Assembly (NCBI RefSeq): GCF_024599655.1
Contig: NZ_CP102247.1
Location: forward strand, 248,001-312,000
Length of the DNA stretch: 64,000 nucleotides
Source of the DNA: Enterobacter asburiae
GTDB taxonomy: Bacteria > Pseudomonadota > Gammaproteobacteria > Enterobacterales > Enterobacteriaceae
Direction: 5' to 3'
In this document: piece after piece, positions 53,259 to 61,853 of the stretch
Position numbering within the stretch: position 1 is the first letter of the stretch
Layout: every line of letters begins with the position of its first letter
Translations under genes and position numbers: made by a program
Notes under the pieces: generated by a model
Told to the model about the DNA's origin: nothing
What the model saw: only the letters and a program-made list of their open reading frames with translations
The model's database searches: none

Positions 53259-53746
53259 AGCTTGCGGAAGTCGGTATTTTTAACGCTCTGCAGGACCTGC
53301 TTGTTCAGCAGATTGAGCAACAGCATAGAGCGAGCTTCCCCGTCCGGCTCGGCAAAAATCGCCTGCAGACCTTCGAAAGCGCCTTCGGTAATCACGACGC
53401 TATCGCCGGTGTAAGGAGTTTCGGGGTCGGTGATTCCTTCAGGCTGTTGATAAATCGACAGTTGATGAATGACCGTCGACGGAACTGTTGCCGGGTGGGC
53501 GCCAAAACGAACGAAGTGGCTGACGCCACGCGTTGCGCTGATGGTGGTGGTGTGGATGACTTCCGGGTCGAACTCCACGAACAGGTAGTTCGGGAACAAC
53601 GGCTCACTGACGGTTGTGCGCTTCCCGCGCTGCATTTTTTCAAGCGTGATCACGGGTGTCAGGCAATTTACAGACTGACGTTCAAGATGTTCCTGCGCGC
53701 GCTGAAGTTGCCCGCGTTTGCAATACAGTAAATACCAGGCCTGCAT
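53255..53746 (-). CDS. rfaH: RfaH, NusG-like transcription antiterminator
   Basis: Recruited at ops pauses to promote transcription and translation of long operons (LPS core, capsule, conjugation). It is 163 aa (E. coli 162) from the ATG at 53746; an upstream frame start would add 13 residues not found in the family. NGN domain (WYLLYCKRGQLQRAQEHLERQ), linker, and the fold-switching KOW domain (VVITEGAFEGLQAIF). I saw no ops sequence (GGCGGTAGCGT) in this window, so its targets are elsewhere. Confidence 0.96.
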   Translation of the reverse strand: MQAWYLLYCKRGQLQRAQEHLERQSVNCLTPVITLEKMQRGKRTTVSEPLFPNYLFVEFDPEVIHTTTISATRGVSHFVRFGAHPATVPSTVIHQLSIYQQPEGITDPETPYTGDSVVITEGAFEGLQAIFAEPDGEARSMLLLNLLNKQVLQSVKNTDFRKL

Positions 53747-53916
53747 AATCACTCTTTCCCTTAGTTCGGGGCGCAAGCATATCAAAACCCTGGCGGGATC
53801 GCTAAGTTGATTATAATGGGGGAAAATGGAACAGAACGCATAAGTTCACGCTTATTTAACAAAATTACAGCATCAAGCAGGCTTACGCCGTATAATGAAG
53901 CGCTTACAGAGAGGCC

Positions 53917-55410
53917 ATGATTAACTGCATGAAATACCACGATCTCCGCGACTTCCTGACGCTGCTGGAAAAGCAGGGTGAACTCAAACGTATTACACTT
54001 CCTGTTGATCCTTATCTGGAGATGACAGAAATTGCTGACCGCACCCTGCGTGCCGGTGGCCCCGCATTACTGTTTGAAAATCCGAAAGGTTACTCAATGC
54101 CGGTGCTGTGCAACCTGTTTGGTACACCGCGTCGTGTTGCATTGGGGATGGGGCAGGAAGACGTCACGGCGCTGCGTGAAGTCGGTAAACTGCTGGCGTT
54201 TCTGAAAGAGCCGGAGCCACCGAAAGGCTTCCGCGATCTGTTCGACAAACTGCCGCAGTTTAAGCAGGTGCTGAACATGCCTACCAAACGCCTGCGCGGC
54301 GCGCCGTGCCAGCAGAAAGTGCTGGAAGGCGATGCGGTTGATCTGACCAAAATCCCTATCATGCAGTGCTGGCCTGAAGATGCCGCTCCGCTGATCACCT
54401 GGGGGTTGACCGTTACGCGCGGCCCGCACAAAGAGCGGCAAAACCTCGGTATTTACCGCCAGCAGTTGATTGGCAAGAATAAACTCATCATGCGCTGGCT
54501 GTCGCATCGCGGCGGCGCGCTGGATTTCCAGGAGTGGTGCGCCGCGCATCCGGGGGAACGTTTCCCGGTATCTGTCGCCTTAGGCGCCGATCCGGCCACC
54601 ATTCTGGGAGCCGTCACCCCCGTGCCGGATACCCTTTCTGAATATGCGTTTGCAGGCCTGCTGCGCGGAACGAAAACCGAAGTCGTGAAGTGTATTTCTA
54701 ACGATCTCGAAGTTCCGGCCAGTGCAGAAATTGTTCTGGAAGGTTACCTTGAGCAGGGTGAAATGGCGCCAGAAGGACCTTACGGCGACCACACCGGCTA
54801 TTACAACGAAGTGGATAACTTCCCGGTGTTTACCGTCACGCACATTACCCAGCGTGAAGATGCGATTTATCACTCCACCTATACCGGACGTCCACCGGAC
54901 GAACCGGCGGTGCTGGGCGTGGCGCTGAACGAAGTGTTTGTGCCAATCCTGCAAAAGCAGTTCCCGGAAATTGTTGATTTTTATCTGCCGCCTGAAGGAT
55001 GCTCGTATCGCATGGCGGTGGTCACGATGAAGAAGCAGTATCCTGGCCATGCTAAACGCGTGATGATGGGCGTATGGTCTTTCCTGCGCCAGTTTATGTA
55101 TACCAAATTTGTTATTGTCTGCGATGATGACGTTAACGCCCGCGACTGGAATGACGTAATCTGGGCCATTACCACGCGAATGGACCCGGCGCGCGATACG
55201 GTGTTAGTCGAAAACACGCCGATAGATTACCTGGATTTTGCCTCGCCGGTTTCCGGTCTTGGCTCAAAGATGGGACTGGATGCCACAAATAAATGGCCTG
55301 GCGAAACCGACCGTGAATGGGGTCGCCCGATCAAAAAAGATCCTGCAGTGACCGCGCGAATTGACGCGATCTGGGACGAGCTGGCCATAATGAATAACGG
55401 TAAACCCTGA
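53917..55410 (+). CDS. ubiD: UbiD, prenyl-FMN-dependent 3-octaprenyl-4-hydroxybenzoate decarboxylase
   Basis: Decarboxylation step of ubiquinone synthesis, with the prFMN cofactor made by UbiX (not in this window). It is 497 aa, the E. coli length. The first ATG (53917) matches E. coli better than the ATG at 53929. Conserved blocks: TCWPED-like MQCWPEDAAPLITWG, NLGIYRQQLIGKNK, EGPYGDHTGYYNEVD. TATAAT elements lie upstream in the rfaH-ubiD gap. Confidence 0.97.
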   Translation: MINCMKYHDLRDFLTLLEKQGELKRITLPVDPYLEMTEIADRTLRAGGPALLFENPKGYSMPVLCNLFGTPRRVALGMGQEDVTALREVGKLLAFLKEPEPPKGFRDLFDKLPQFKQVLNMPTKRLRGAPCQQKVLEGDAVDLTKIPIMQCWPEDAAPLITWGLTVTRGPHKERQNLGIYRQQLIGKNKLIMRWLSHRGGALDFQEWCAAHPGERFPVSVALGADPATILGAVTPVPDTLSEYAFAGLLRGTKTEVVKCISNDLEVPASAEIVLEGYLEQGEMAPEGPYGDHTGYYNEVDNFPVFTVTHITQREDAIYHSTYTGRPPDEPAVLGVALNEVFVPILQKQFPEIVDFYLPPEGCSYRMAVVTMKKQYPGHAKRVMMGVWSFLRQFMYTKFVIVCDDDVNARDWNDVIWAITTRMDPARDTVLVENTPIDYLDFASPVSGLGSKMGLDATNKWPGETDREWGRPIKKDPAVTARIDAIWDELAIMNNGKP

Positions 55411-55452
55411 GCTGACCGTTAAGCCCTATAGACTTCCCGACAGAGAGAGCGA

Positions 55453-56154
55453 ATGACAACCTTAAGCTGTAAAGTGACCTCGGTAGATGCCATCACCGAC
55501 ACCGTATATCGCGTCCGTTTAGTGCCAGAAGCGCCATTCTCTTTCCGCGCGGGTCAGTACCTGATGGTTGTGATGGATGAGCGTGATAAGCGTCCTTTCT
55601 CTATGGCCTCAACGCCAGCGGAGCAGGAATTTATTGAGCTTCATATTGGTGCGTCAGAGCTTAACCTGTATGCGATGGCGGTGATGGATCGGATCCTGAA
55701 GGAACGTGAAATCGTGGTGGATATTCCGCACGGTGATGCGTGGCTGCGCGATGACGAAGACCGTCCGCTGATCCTGATCGCTGGCGGTACGGGCTTCTCT
55801 TATGTGCGCTCTATTCTGTTGACCGCACTGGCGCGTAACCCGGACCGCGACATCACCATTTACTGGGGTGGCCGCGAAGAGAAACATCTGTACGACTTGT
55901 CTGAGCTGGAAGCGCTGAGCGTAACCCATCCTAACCTGCGCATTGAGCCGGTGGTTGAGCAGCCGGAAGAGGGCTGGCGTGGTCGTAGTGGGACGGTGCT
56001 GACGGCGGTGCTGCAGGATCATGGCACGCTGGCAGGGCACGATATCTATATCGCTGGCCGTTTTGAGATGGCGAAAATTGCCCGTGACCTGTTCTGTAAC
56101 GAACGTGACGCGCGTGAAGACCGCCTGTTTGGCGATGCGTTTGCCTTCATTTAA
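55453..56154 (+). CDS. fre: Fre, NAD(P)H-flavin reductase
   Basis: Reduces free flavins with NAD(P)H (activates ribonucleotide reductase, ferric reduction). It is 233 aa, as in E. coli. Flavin-binding RPFSMAS, pyridine-nucleotide motif AGGTGFSYVRSIL, C-terminal IYIAGRFEMAKIARD. It converges with fadBA; its stop abuts the fadBA terminator. Confidence 0.97.
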   Translation: MTTLSCKVTSVDAITDTVYRVRLVPEAPFSFRAGQYLMVVMDERDKRPFSMASTPAEQEFIELHIGASELNLYAMAVMDRILKEREIVVDIPHGDAWLRDDEDRPLILIAGGTGFSYVRSILLTALARNPDRDITIYWGGREEKHLYDLSELEALSVTHPNLRIEPVVEQPEEGWRGRSGTVLTAVLQDHGTLAGHDIYIAGRFEMAKIARDLFCNERDAREDRLFGDAFAFI

Positions 56155-56156
56155 AT

Positions 56157-56181
56157 AAAAAACCCGCCCCTGACAGGCGGG
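56157..56181 (-). terminator. Terminator of the fadBA operon
   Basis: On the reverse strand, CCCGCC/GGCGGG with a 7-base loop is followed by six T (AAAAAA at 56157-56162 on the + strand). It lies beyond the fadA stop and the REP pair and directly after the fre stop codon. Confidence 0.8.
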
Positions 56182-56242
56182 AAGAACGGCAACTAAACTC
56201 TTTCTCTTCGCCAATGACGCCACTGGCGGCGAGGTACCTCTC

Positions 56243-56306
56243 GTAGGCCGGGAAAGCGCAGCGCCTCCCGGCAAAAGCCCGATGGCGCGATGCTTATCGG
56301 GCCTAC
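56243..56306. repeat. REP pair between fre and fadA
   Basis: Two palindromic units in a row (56243-56272, GTAGGCCGGGAAAGCGCAGC...; 56277-56306, GCCCGATGGCGCGATGC...GGGCCTAC), in opposite orientation. The second keeps the E. coli-like GCCCGATGGCG core. Confidence 0.82.
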
Positions 56307-56315
56307 GTTATAGCC

Positions 56316-57479
56316 TTACACTCTCTCAAACACCGTCGCGATACCCTGACCCAGCCCGATACACATCGTTGCCAGACCAAACTGGGCATCTTTGCGTTCC
56401 ATCAGGTTGATAAGCGTCGTGCTGATACGTGCTCCGGAGCAGCCCAGCGGGTGACCGAGGGCGATCGCGCCGCCGTTGAGGTTAATCTTCTCGTCGATCT
56501 GCTCCATCAGCCCCAGATCCTTAATGCACGGCAGGATCTGCGCGGCGAAGGCTTCGTTCATTTCGAACAGGTCAATGTCGCTGGCGGTTAATCCCGCTTT
56601 TTTCAGCGCCAGCTTCGAGGCAGGAACCGGGCCGTAGCCCATGATTGAAGGATCGCAGCCCACGACCGCCATCGAACGTACCCGAGCGCGAGGGGTTAAG
56701 CCCAGCTCGCGGGCGCGGCTTTCGCTCATCACCAGCATCGCGGCGGCACCGTCTGACAGCGCCGACGAAGTACCTGCCGTTACCGTACCGGTGACCGGAT
56801 CAAACGCCGGGCGCAGCGTAGAAAGCGCTTCTACGGTGGTTTCCGGGCGGATGACTTCGTCGTAGCTGAACTGCTTCAGTACGCCGTCCGCGTCGTGGCC
56901 GCCGGTCGGGATGATCTCATTCTTAAAGGCGCCGGACTGCGTCGCCGCCCATGCGCGAGCGTGGGAGCGCGCGGCAAAGGCATCCTGCATTTCACGGCTG
57001 ATGCCGTGCAGACGAGAGAGCATCTCGGCGGTCAGACCCATCATCCCCGCGGCTTTCGCCACGTTACGGCTCATGCCAGGGTGGAAATCGACCCCGTGGC
57101 TCATCGGCACGTGGCCCATGTGCTCAACGCCGCCCACCAGGCAGGCCTGCGCATCACCGGTCATGATCATACGCGCCGCGTCGTGCAGCGCCTGCATTGA
57201 CGAACCGCACAGGCGGTTGACGGTGACAGCCGGAACCGAATGCGGGATCTCCGCCAGCAGCGACGCGTTGCGGGCGATGTTGAAACCTTGCTCCAGGGTC
57301 TGCTGCACGCAGCCCCAGTAGATATCGTCCAGCGCAGCAGGATCCAGCGCCGGGTTACGCGCCAGCAGGCTACGCATCAGATGCGCGGAGAGATCTTCTG
57401 CACGCACGTTACGGAACGCGCCGCCTTTTGAACGGCCCATCGGGGTGCGAATCGCATCAACAATGACAACCTTTTCCAT
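56316..57479 (-). CDS. fadA: FadA, 3-ketoacyl-CoA thiolase
   Basis: Beta subunit of the aerobic fatty-acid oxidation complex; thiolytic cleavage of 3-ketoacyl-CoA. It is 387 aa, as in E. coli. Nucleophile Cys in NRLCGSSMQAL, His in GHPLGCSGARI, second catalytic Cys in TMCIGLGQG. Nine bases after fadB. Confidence 0.98.
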   Translation of the reverse strand: MEKVVIVDAIRTPMGRSKGGAFRNVRAEDLSAHLMRSLLARNPALDPAALDDIYWGCVQQTLEQGFNIARNASLLAEIPHSVPAVTVNRLCGSSMQALHDAARMIMTGDAQACLVGGVEHMGHVPMSHGVDFHPGMSRNVAKAAGMMGLTAEMLSRLHGISREMQDAFAARSHARAWAATQSGAFKNEIIPTGGHDADGVLKQFSYDEVIRPETTVEALSTLRPAFDPVTGTVTAGTSSALSDGAAAMLVMSESRARELGLTPRARVRSMAVVGCDPSIMGYGPVPASKLALKKAGLTASDIDLFEMNEAFAAQILPCIKDLGLMEQIDEKINLNGGAIALGHPLGCSGARISTTLINLMERKDAQFGLATMCIGLGQGIATVFERV

Positions 57480-57488
57480 TGTGACTCC

Positions 57489-59678
57489 TTAAGCCGTTTT
57501 CAGCTCGCCAACCGGACGGGCTGGCTCAACTGCTGGATAGTAGGGTTCGTTATGGCGCGCTTTGTTGCGCAGCCCTTCCGGCACCTCATAAAGCGGGCCG
57601 AGGTGCTGATACTGCTGAGCCATATCGAGATAGCGGGCGCTGCCGAGCGTGTCCAGCCAGCGGAACGCGCCGCCGTGGAACGGAGGGAAGCCCAGGCCGT
57701 ATACCAGCGCCATATCGGCTTCTGCCGGGCTGGCGATGATGCCTTCTTCCAGGCAACGCACCACTTCGTTGACCATCGGGATCATCATCCGGGCGATGAT
57801 TTCATCGTCGGAGAAGTCGCGTTTTGGCTGACTGACTTCAGCCAGCAGGCCATCGACCGCGGCATCTTCTTCTTTCTTCGGTTTGCCTTTGCTGTCTTCT
57901 TTATAGCGCCAGAAGCCCAGGCCGTTTTTCTGGCCGAAGCGGTTGGCGTCAAACAGTGCGTCAATGGCGTCGCGATAATCTTTCTGCATACGCTGCGGGA
58001 AGCCTGCCGCCATCACCGCCTGAGCGTGGTGGGCGGTATCAATGCCGACCACGTCCAGCAGATACGCCGGGCCCATCGGCCAGCCGAACTGTTTTTCCAT
58101 CACTTTGTCGATTTTGCGGAAGTCCGCACCGTCGCGCAGCAGCTGGCTGAAACCGGCGAAGTAAGGGAACAACACGCGGTTGACGAAGAAGCCCGGGCAG
58201 TCGTTAACAACGATCGGCGTTTTGCCCATCTTGCTTGCCCATGCCACCACTTTAGCAATGGTTTCGTCGGAGGTTTTTTCCCCACGGATCACTTCGACCA
58301 GCGGCATACGGTGTACCGGGTTGAAGAAGTGCATCCCGCAGAAGTTTTCCGGACGCTTCAGGACGCTCGCCAGTTCGCTAATCGGAATGGTGGAGGTGTT
58401 AGAGGCCAGCACGGTCTCAGGACGAACCTTGTCTTCCGTTTCCGCCAGCACCGCTTTTTTGACTTTCGGATTCTCGACGACGGCTTCGACCACCACGTCG
58501 ACACGGTCGAAACCGCTGTATTCCAGCACAGGCTGAATGGTGGAGATCACGCCTGCAAGCTTCAGCCCGTCAATTTTTCCGCGTTCCAGCTGTTTATTCA
58601 GCAGCTTGGCCGCTTCGGTCATGCCCAGCGTCAGGGATTTCTCGCTGATGTCTTTCATCACTACCGGCACGCCTTTCCAGGCCGACTGGTAAGCGATGCC
58701 GCCACCCATAATGCCGGCGCCGAGTACCGCCGCATGTTTTGGCGTCTCAACGTTTTTAGTCAGCTGTTTGGCTTTACCCTTCACGAACTGATCGTTGAGG
58801 AAGATACCGACCAGCGCGCGGGCTTCATTGGTGTGCGCCAGCGGAACAAAGCTCTGATTTTCGAGCTTCAGCGCCTCATCGCGACCGAGGCGGGCAGCCG
58901 CTTCAATGGTTTTCACCGCCGTGATAGGCGCCGGGTAGTGTTTACCCGCCGTCTGCATCACCATGCCTTTGGCGATGGTGAAGCTCATGGTGGCTTCAAT
59001 TTTGCTGAGTTTTAATGGCTCCAGCTTCGGCTGGCGTTTGGCTTTCCAGTCGAGGTCGCCGTTAATGGCCTGACGCAGAATGGCGAGTGCGCCTTCAACC
59101 AGTTTCTCTGGCTTCACAACGCCGTCGACCAGGCCAATTTTCTGCGCCTGTTCGGCGCCGACATCTTTACCTGCGGCAATGATCTCCAGGGCGCTGTCGG
59201 CACCCAGCATGCGCGGCATACGTACGGAACCGCCAAAGCCCGGCATGATGCCCAGCTTGGTTTCCGGCAGGCCGATGCGCAGGTCCGGCGTCGCCAGACG
59301 ATAGTCGGTCGCCAGCACGCACTCGCAGCCACCGCCCAGCGCATAGCCGTTAACGGCGGAAATGGTCGGGACAGGCAGATCTTCCAGACGATTAAAGACG
59401 CTGTTGGCAAAGTGCAGCCACTGGCTCAGCTGTTCTTCCGGGACCAGGAACAGCGAAAGGAACTCGGTGATATCGGCACCGACAATAAAGGCCGCTTTGT
59501 TCGAACGCAGCAGCAGCCCTTTTAATTCAGGTTGTTTTTCAAGAACATCCAGCGCCTGGCCAAGACTGGCCACCGTCGCGGTATCAAGCTTGTTCACTGA
59601 GCCGGGGGCATCGAACACCAGTTCGGCAATGCCATCTTCCAGCCAGTTGAGGTACAGGGTGTCGCCTTTGTAGAGCAT
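57489..59678 (-). CDS. fadB: FadB, multifunctional beta-oxidation enzyme
   Basis: Alpha subunit: enoyl-CoA hydratase/isomerase and 3-hydroxyacyl-CoA dehydrogenase, also 3-hydroxyacyl epimerase. It is 729 aa from the ATG at 59678 (MLYKGDTLYLNW), as in E. coli; an upstream in-frame start (59714) lies inside the FadR operator and is rejected. N-terminal crotonase domain (NGYALGGGCECVLA), NAD-binding GAGIMGGGIAY, and HFFNPVHRMPLVEV in the dehydrogenase domain. Confidence 0.98.
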   Translation of the reverse strand: MLYKGDTLYLNWLEDGIAELVFDAPGSVNKLDTATVASLGQALDVLEKQPELKGLLLRSNKAAFIVGADITEFLSLFLVPEEQLSQWLHFANSVFNRLEDLPVPTISAVNGYALGGGCECVLATDYRLATPDLRIGLPETKLGIMPGFGGSVRMPRMLGADSALEIIAAGKDVGAEQAQKIGLVDGVVKPEKLVEGALAILRQAINGDLDWKAKRQPKLEPLKLSKIEATMSFTIAKGMVMQTAGKHYPAPITAVKTIEAAARLGRDEALKLENQSFVPLAHTNEARALVGIFLNDQFVKGKAKQLTKNVETPKHAAVLGAGIMGGGIAYQSAWKGVPVVMKDISEKSLTLGMTEAAKLLNKQLERGKIDGLKLAGVISTIQPVLEYSGFDRVDVVVEAVVENPKVKKAVLAETEDKVRPETVLASNTSTIPISELASVLKRPENFCGMHFFNPVHRMPLVEVIRGEKTSDETIAKVVAWASKMGKTPIVVNDCPGFFVNRVLFPYFAGFSQLLRDGADFRKIDKVMEKQFGWPMGPAYLLDVVGIDTAHHAQAVMAAGFPQRMQKDYRDAIDALFDANRFGQKNGLGFWRYKEDSKGKPKKEEDAAVDGLLAEVSQPKRDFSDDEIIARMMIPMVNEVVRCLEEGIIASPAEADMALVYGLGFPPFHGGAFRWLDTLGSARYLDMAQQYQHLGPLYEVPEGLRNKARHNEPYYPAVEPARPVGELKTA

Positions 59679-59704
59679 GTCAGTCTCCTGAATCGAGCAA
59701 TTGG

Positions 59705-59721
59705 ATCTGGTCATACCAGAT
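59705..59721. promoter_or_regulatory. FadR operator of fadBA
   Basis: ATCTGGTCATACCAGAT, a near-perfect 17-bp palindrome matching the FadR consensus and very close to the E. coli fadB operator. It lies 26 bases upstream of the fadB ATG, in the fadB-pepQ divergent gap. Confidence 0.92.
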
Positions 59722-59868
59722 GAATCGGAGTGTGGGATTTATGTTAATAAAATGCAAATTACTCATTAAGAAAATGCTGCATTGATCACGGTCGGTGGAA
59801 ATCACGCAGCCGGAGTGAGGTGTGCTAAGATGCGATGACTTGAGGTCAAAAAAACGAAAGGAAGAATG

Positions 59869-61200
59869 ATGGACTCACTGGCTTCGCTTTATAAAAATCA
59901 TATCGTTACCCTACAGGAACGTACCCGCGATGTACTGGCCCGCTTTAAGCTGGATGCACTGCTAATCCACTCCGGCGAGCTGATGAATACCTTTCTGGAT
60001 GACCACGCGTATCCGTTTAAGGTGAACCCGCAGTTTAAAGCCTGGGTGCCGGTGACTCAGGTTCCGAATTGCTGGCTGCTGGTGGACGGCGTGAACAAGC
60101 CGAAACTGTGGTTCTACCTGCCGGTCGATTACTGGCACAACGTGGAACCGCTGCCGACCTCTTTCTGGACGGAAGAGATTGACGTGATTGCACTGCCGAA
60201 AGCGGACGGCATTGGCAGCCAGCTGCCTGCGGCGCGTGGCAACATCGGCTACATTGGCCCTGTTCCAGAGCGTGCTCTGGGTCTGGATATTCCGGCAGAC
60301 AAACTCAATCCGAAAGGGGTGCTGGATTACCTGCACTATTACCGCGCGTATAAAACCGACTACGAACTTTACTGCATGCGTGAAGCGCAAAAAACGGCGG
60401 TGAACGGTCACCGTGCGGCGCATGAAGCGTTCCAGTCCGGCATGAGCGAGTTCGACATCAACCAGGCCTATCTGACCGCGACAGGCCACCGTGATACCGA
60501 CGTGCCGTACAGCAACATTGTCGCGCTGAACGAGCACGCGTCTGTGCTTCACTACACCAAACTGGATCACCATGTTCCGTCGGAAATGCGCAGCTTCCTG
60601 CTGGACGCAGGGGCAGAGTATAACGGCTACGCGGCCGACCTGACCCGTACCTGGGCGGCGAATGCGGATACCGATTTCGCGCAGCTGATTAAAGACGTGA
60701 ACGATGAACAGCTGGCGCTGATTGGCACCATGAAAGCCGGAACCAGCTATGTGGATTACCACATCCAGTTCCATCAGCGCATCGCAAAACTGCTGCGTAA
60801 GCATCAGATTGTGAAAGACATGAGCGAAGAGGCGATGGTCGAGAACGATCTGACCGGGCCATTCATGCCGCACGGTATCGGTCACCCGCTGGGCCTGCAG
60901 GTTCACGACGTTGCTGGCTTTATGCAGGATGATACCGGTACGCACCTGGCGGCACCGTCTAAATATCCTTACCTGCGCTGCACCCGTATTCTGGAGCCGC
61001 GTATGGTGCTGACGATTGAACCGGGGATCTACTTTATCGAATCCCTGCTGGCGCCGTGGCGTGAAGGCCAGTTCAGCAAACACTTCAACTGGGAAAAAAT
61101 TGACGCGCTGAAGCCGTTTGGCGGTATTCGCATCGAAGATAACGTTGTGGTTCACGAAAACGGTATCGAGAATATGACGCGAGACCTGAAGCTGGCCTGA
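59869..61200 (+). CDS. pepQ: PepQ, Xaa-Pro dipeptidase (prolidase)
   Basis: Mn-dependent metallopeptidase cleaving X-Pro dipeptides. It is 443 aa, as in E. coli, from the second of two ATGs (59869), which has AAGGA with 6-base spacing. Pita-bread fold metal ligands in LLDAGAEYNGYAADLTRTW, PHGIGHPLGLQVHD, LTIEPGIY and GGIRIEDNVVV. Confidence 0.97.
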   Translation: MDSLASLYKNHIVTLQERTRDVLARFKLDALLIHSGELMNTFLDDHAYPFKVNPQFKAWVPVTQVPNCWLLVDGVNKPKLWFYLPVDYWHNVEPLPTSFWTEEIDVIALPKADGIGSQLPAARGNIGYIGPVPERALGLDIPADKLNPKGVLDYLHYYRAYKTDYELYCMREAQKTAVNGHRAAHEAFQSGMSEFDINQAYLTATGHRDTDVPYSNIVALNEHASVLHYTKLDHHVPSEMRSFLLDAGAEYNGYAADLTRTWAANADTDFAQLIKDVNDEQLALIGTMKAGTSYVDYHIQFHQRIAKLLRKHQIVKDMSEEAMVENDLTGPFMPHGIGHPLGLQVHDVAGFMQDDTGTHLAAPSKYPYLRCTRILEPRMVLTIEPGIYFIESLLAPWREGQFSKHFNWEKIDALKPFGGIRIEDNVVVHENGIENMTRDLKLA

Positions 61201-61814
61201 TGGAAAGCTGGCTGATACCGGCTGAACCGGTCACCTTTGTTGAGGAAATCAAGAAAAGCCGCTTTATTACGCTACTGGCGCATACCGACGGCGTAGAGGC
61301 GGCAAAGGCGTTTGTCGAGTCCGTCCGGGCTGAGCATCCTGACGCACGTCACCACTGTGTGGCGTGGGTAGCAGGGCCGCCAGACGATTCGCAACAGCTG
61401 GGGTTTTCCGACGACGGTGAACCGGCGGGTACGGCCGGTAAACCTATGCTTTCGCAGCTGATGGGCAGCGGCGTGGGTGAAATTACCGCCGTGGTGGTGC
61501 GCTACTACGGTGGTATTTTGTTAGGCACGGGTGGGCTGGTTAAAGCGTACGGCGGTGGGGTTCAGCAGGCATTGAATATGCTCATAACCACCCGCAAAAC
61601 GCCGCTCACCGAATATACTTTACTGTGCGATTACGCCCAGTTATCCGGCATCGAGGCGCTGCTGAGGCAGTTTAACGGCGTCATCGCGCACAGTGAATAT
61701 CAGGCAATGGTGCAATTACGCGTGGCGCTTCCTCAGGCGGAACTGGCTGCTTTTTCAGCAAAACTGGCTGATTTTAGTCGTGGTTCGTTGCAATTGCTGC
61801 CGATTGAAGAATAA
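61200..61814 (+). CDS. yigZ: YigZ, IMPACT/UPF0029-family protein
   Basis: 204 aa, as in E. coli. N-terminal IMPACT-like domain (EIKKSRFITLLAH, DDGEPAGTAGKPML) and a C-terminal ferredoxin-like domain. Exact function unknown; a role with ribosomes or translation has been suggested for the family. Shares the TGATG junction with pepQ. Confidence 0.94.
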   Translation: MESWLIPAEPVTFVEEIKKSRFITLLAHTDGVEAAKAFVESVRAEHPDARHHCVAWVAGPPDDSQQLGFSDDGEPAGTAGKPMLSQLMGSGVGEITAVVVRYYGGILLGTGGLVKAYGGGVQQALNMLITTRKTPLTEYTLLCDYAQLSGIEALLRQFNGVIAHSEYQAMVQLRVALPQAELAAFSAKLADFSRGSLQLLPIEE

Positions 61815-61853
61815 TCCCCACCTCACTTTTGAATACCAAAGGAAGCGGCAGAG

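Noticed and set aside
53255..53746. Search for RfaH ops targets in the window
   Set aside because: No GGCGGTAGCGT was seen upstream of any operon here, including the ECA cluster.
57552..59015. 487-codon open frame antisense to fadB
   Set aside because: It is a codon-bias shadow of fadB: no ribosome-binding site, no recognisable domain, and low-complexity His/Arg/Phe-rich composition.
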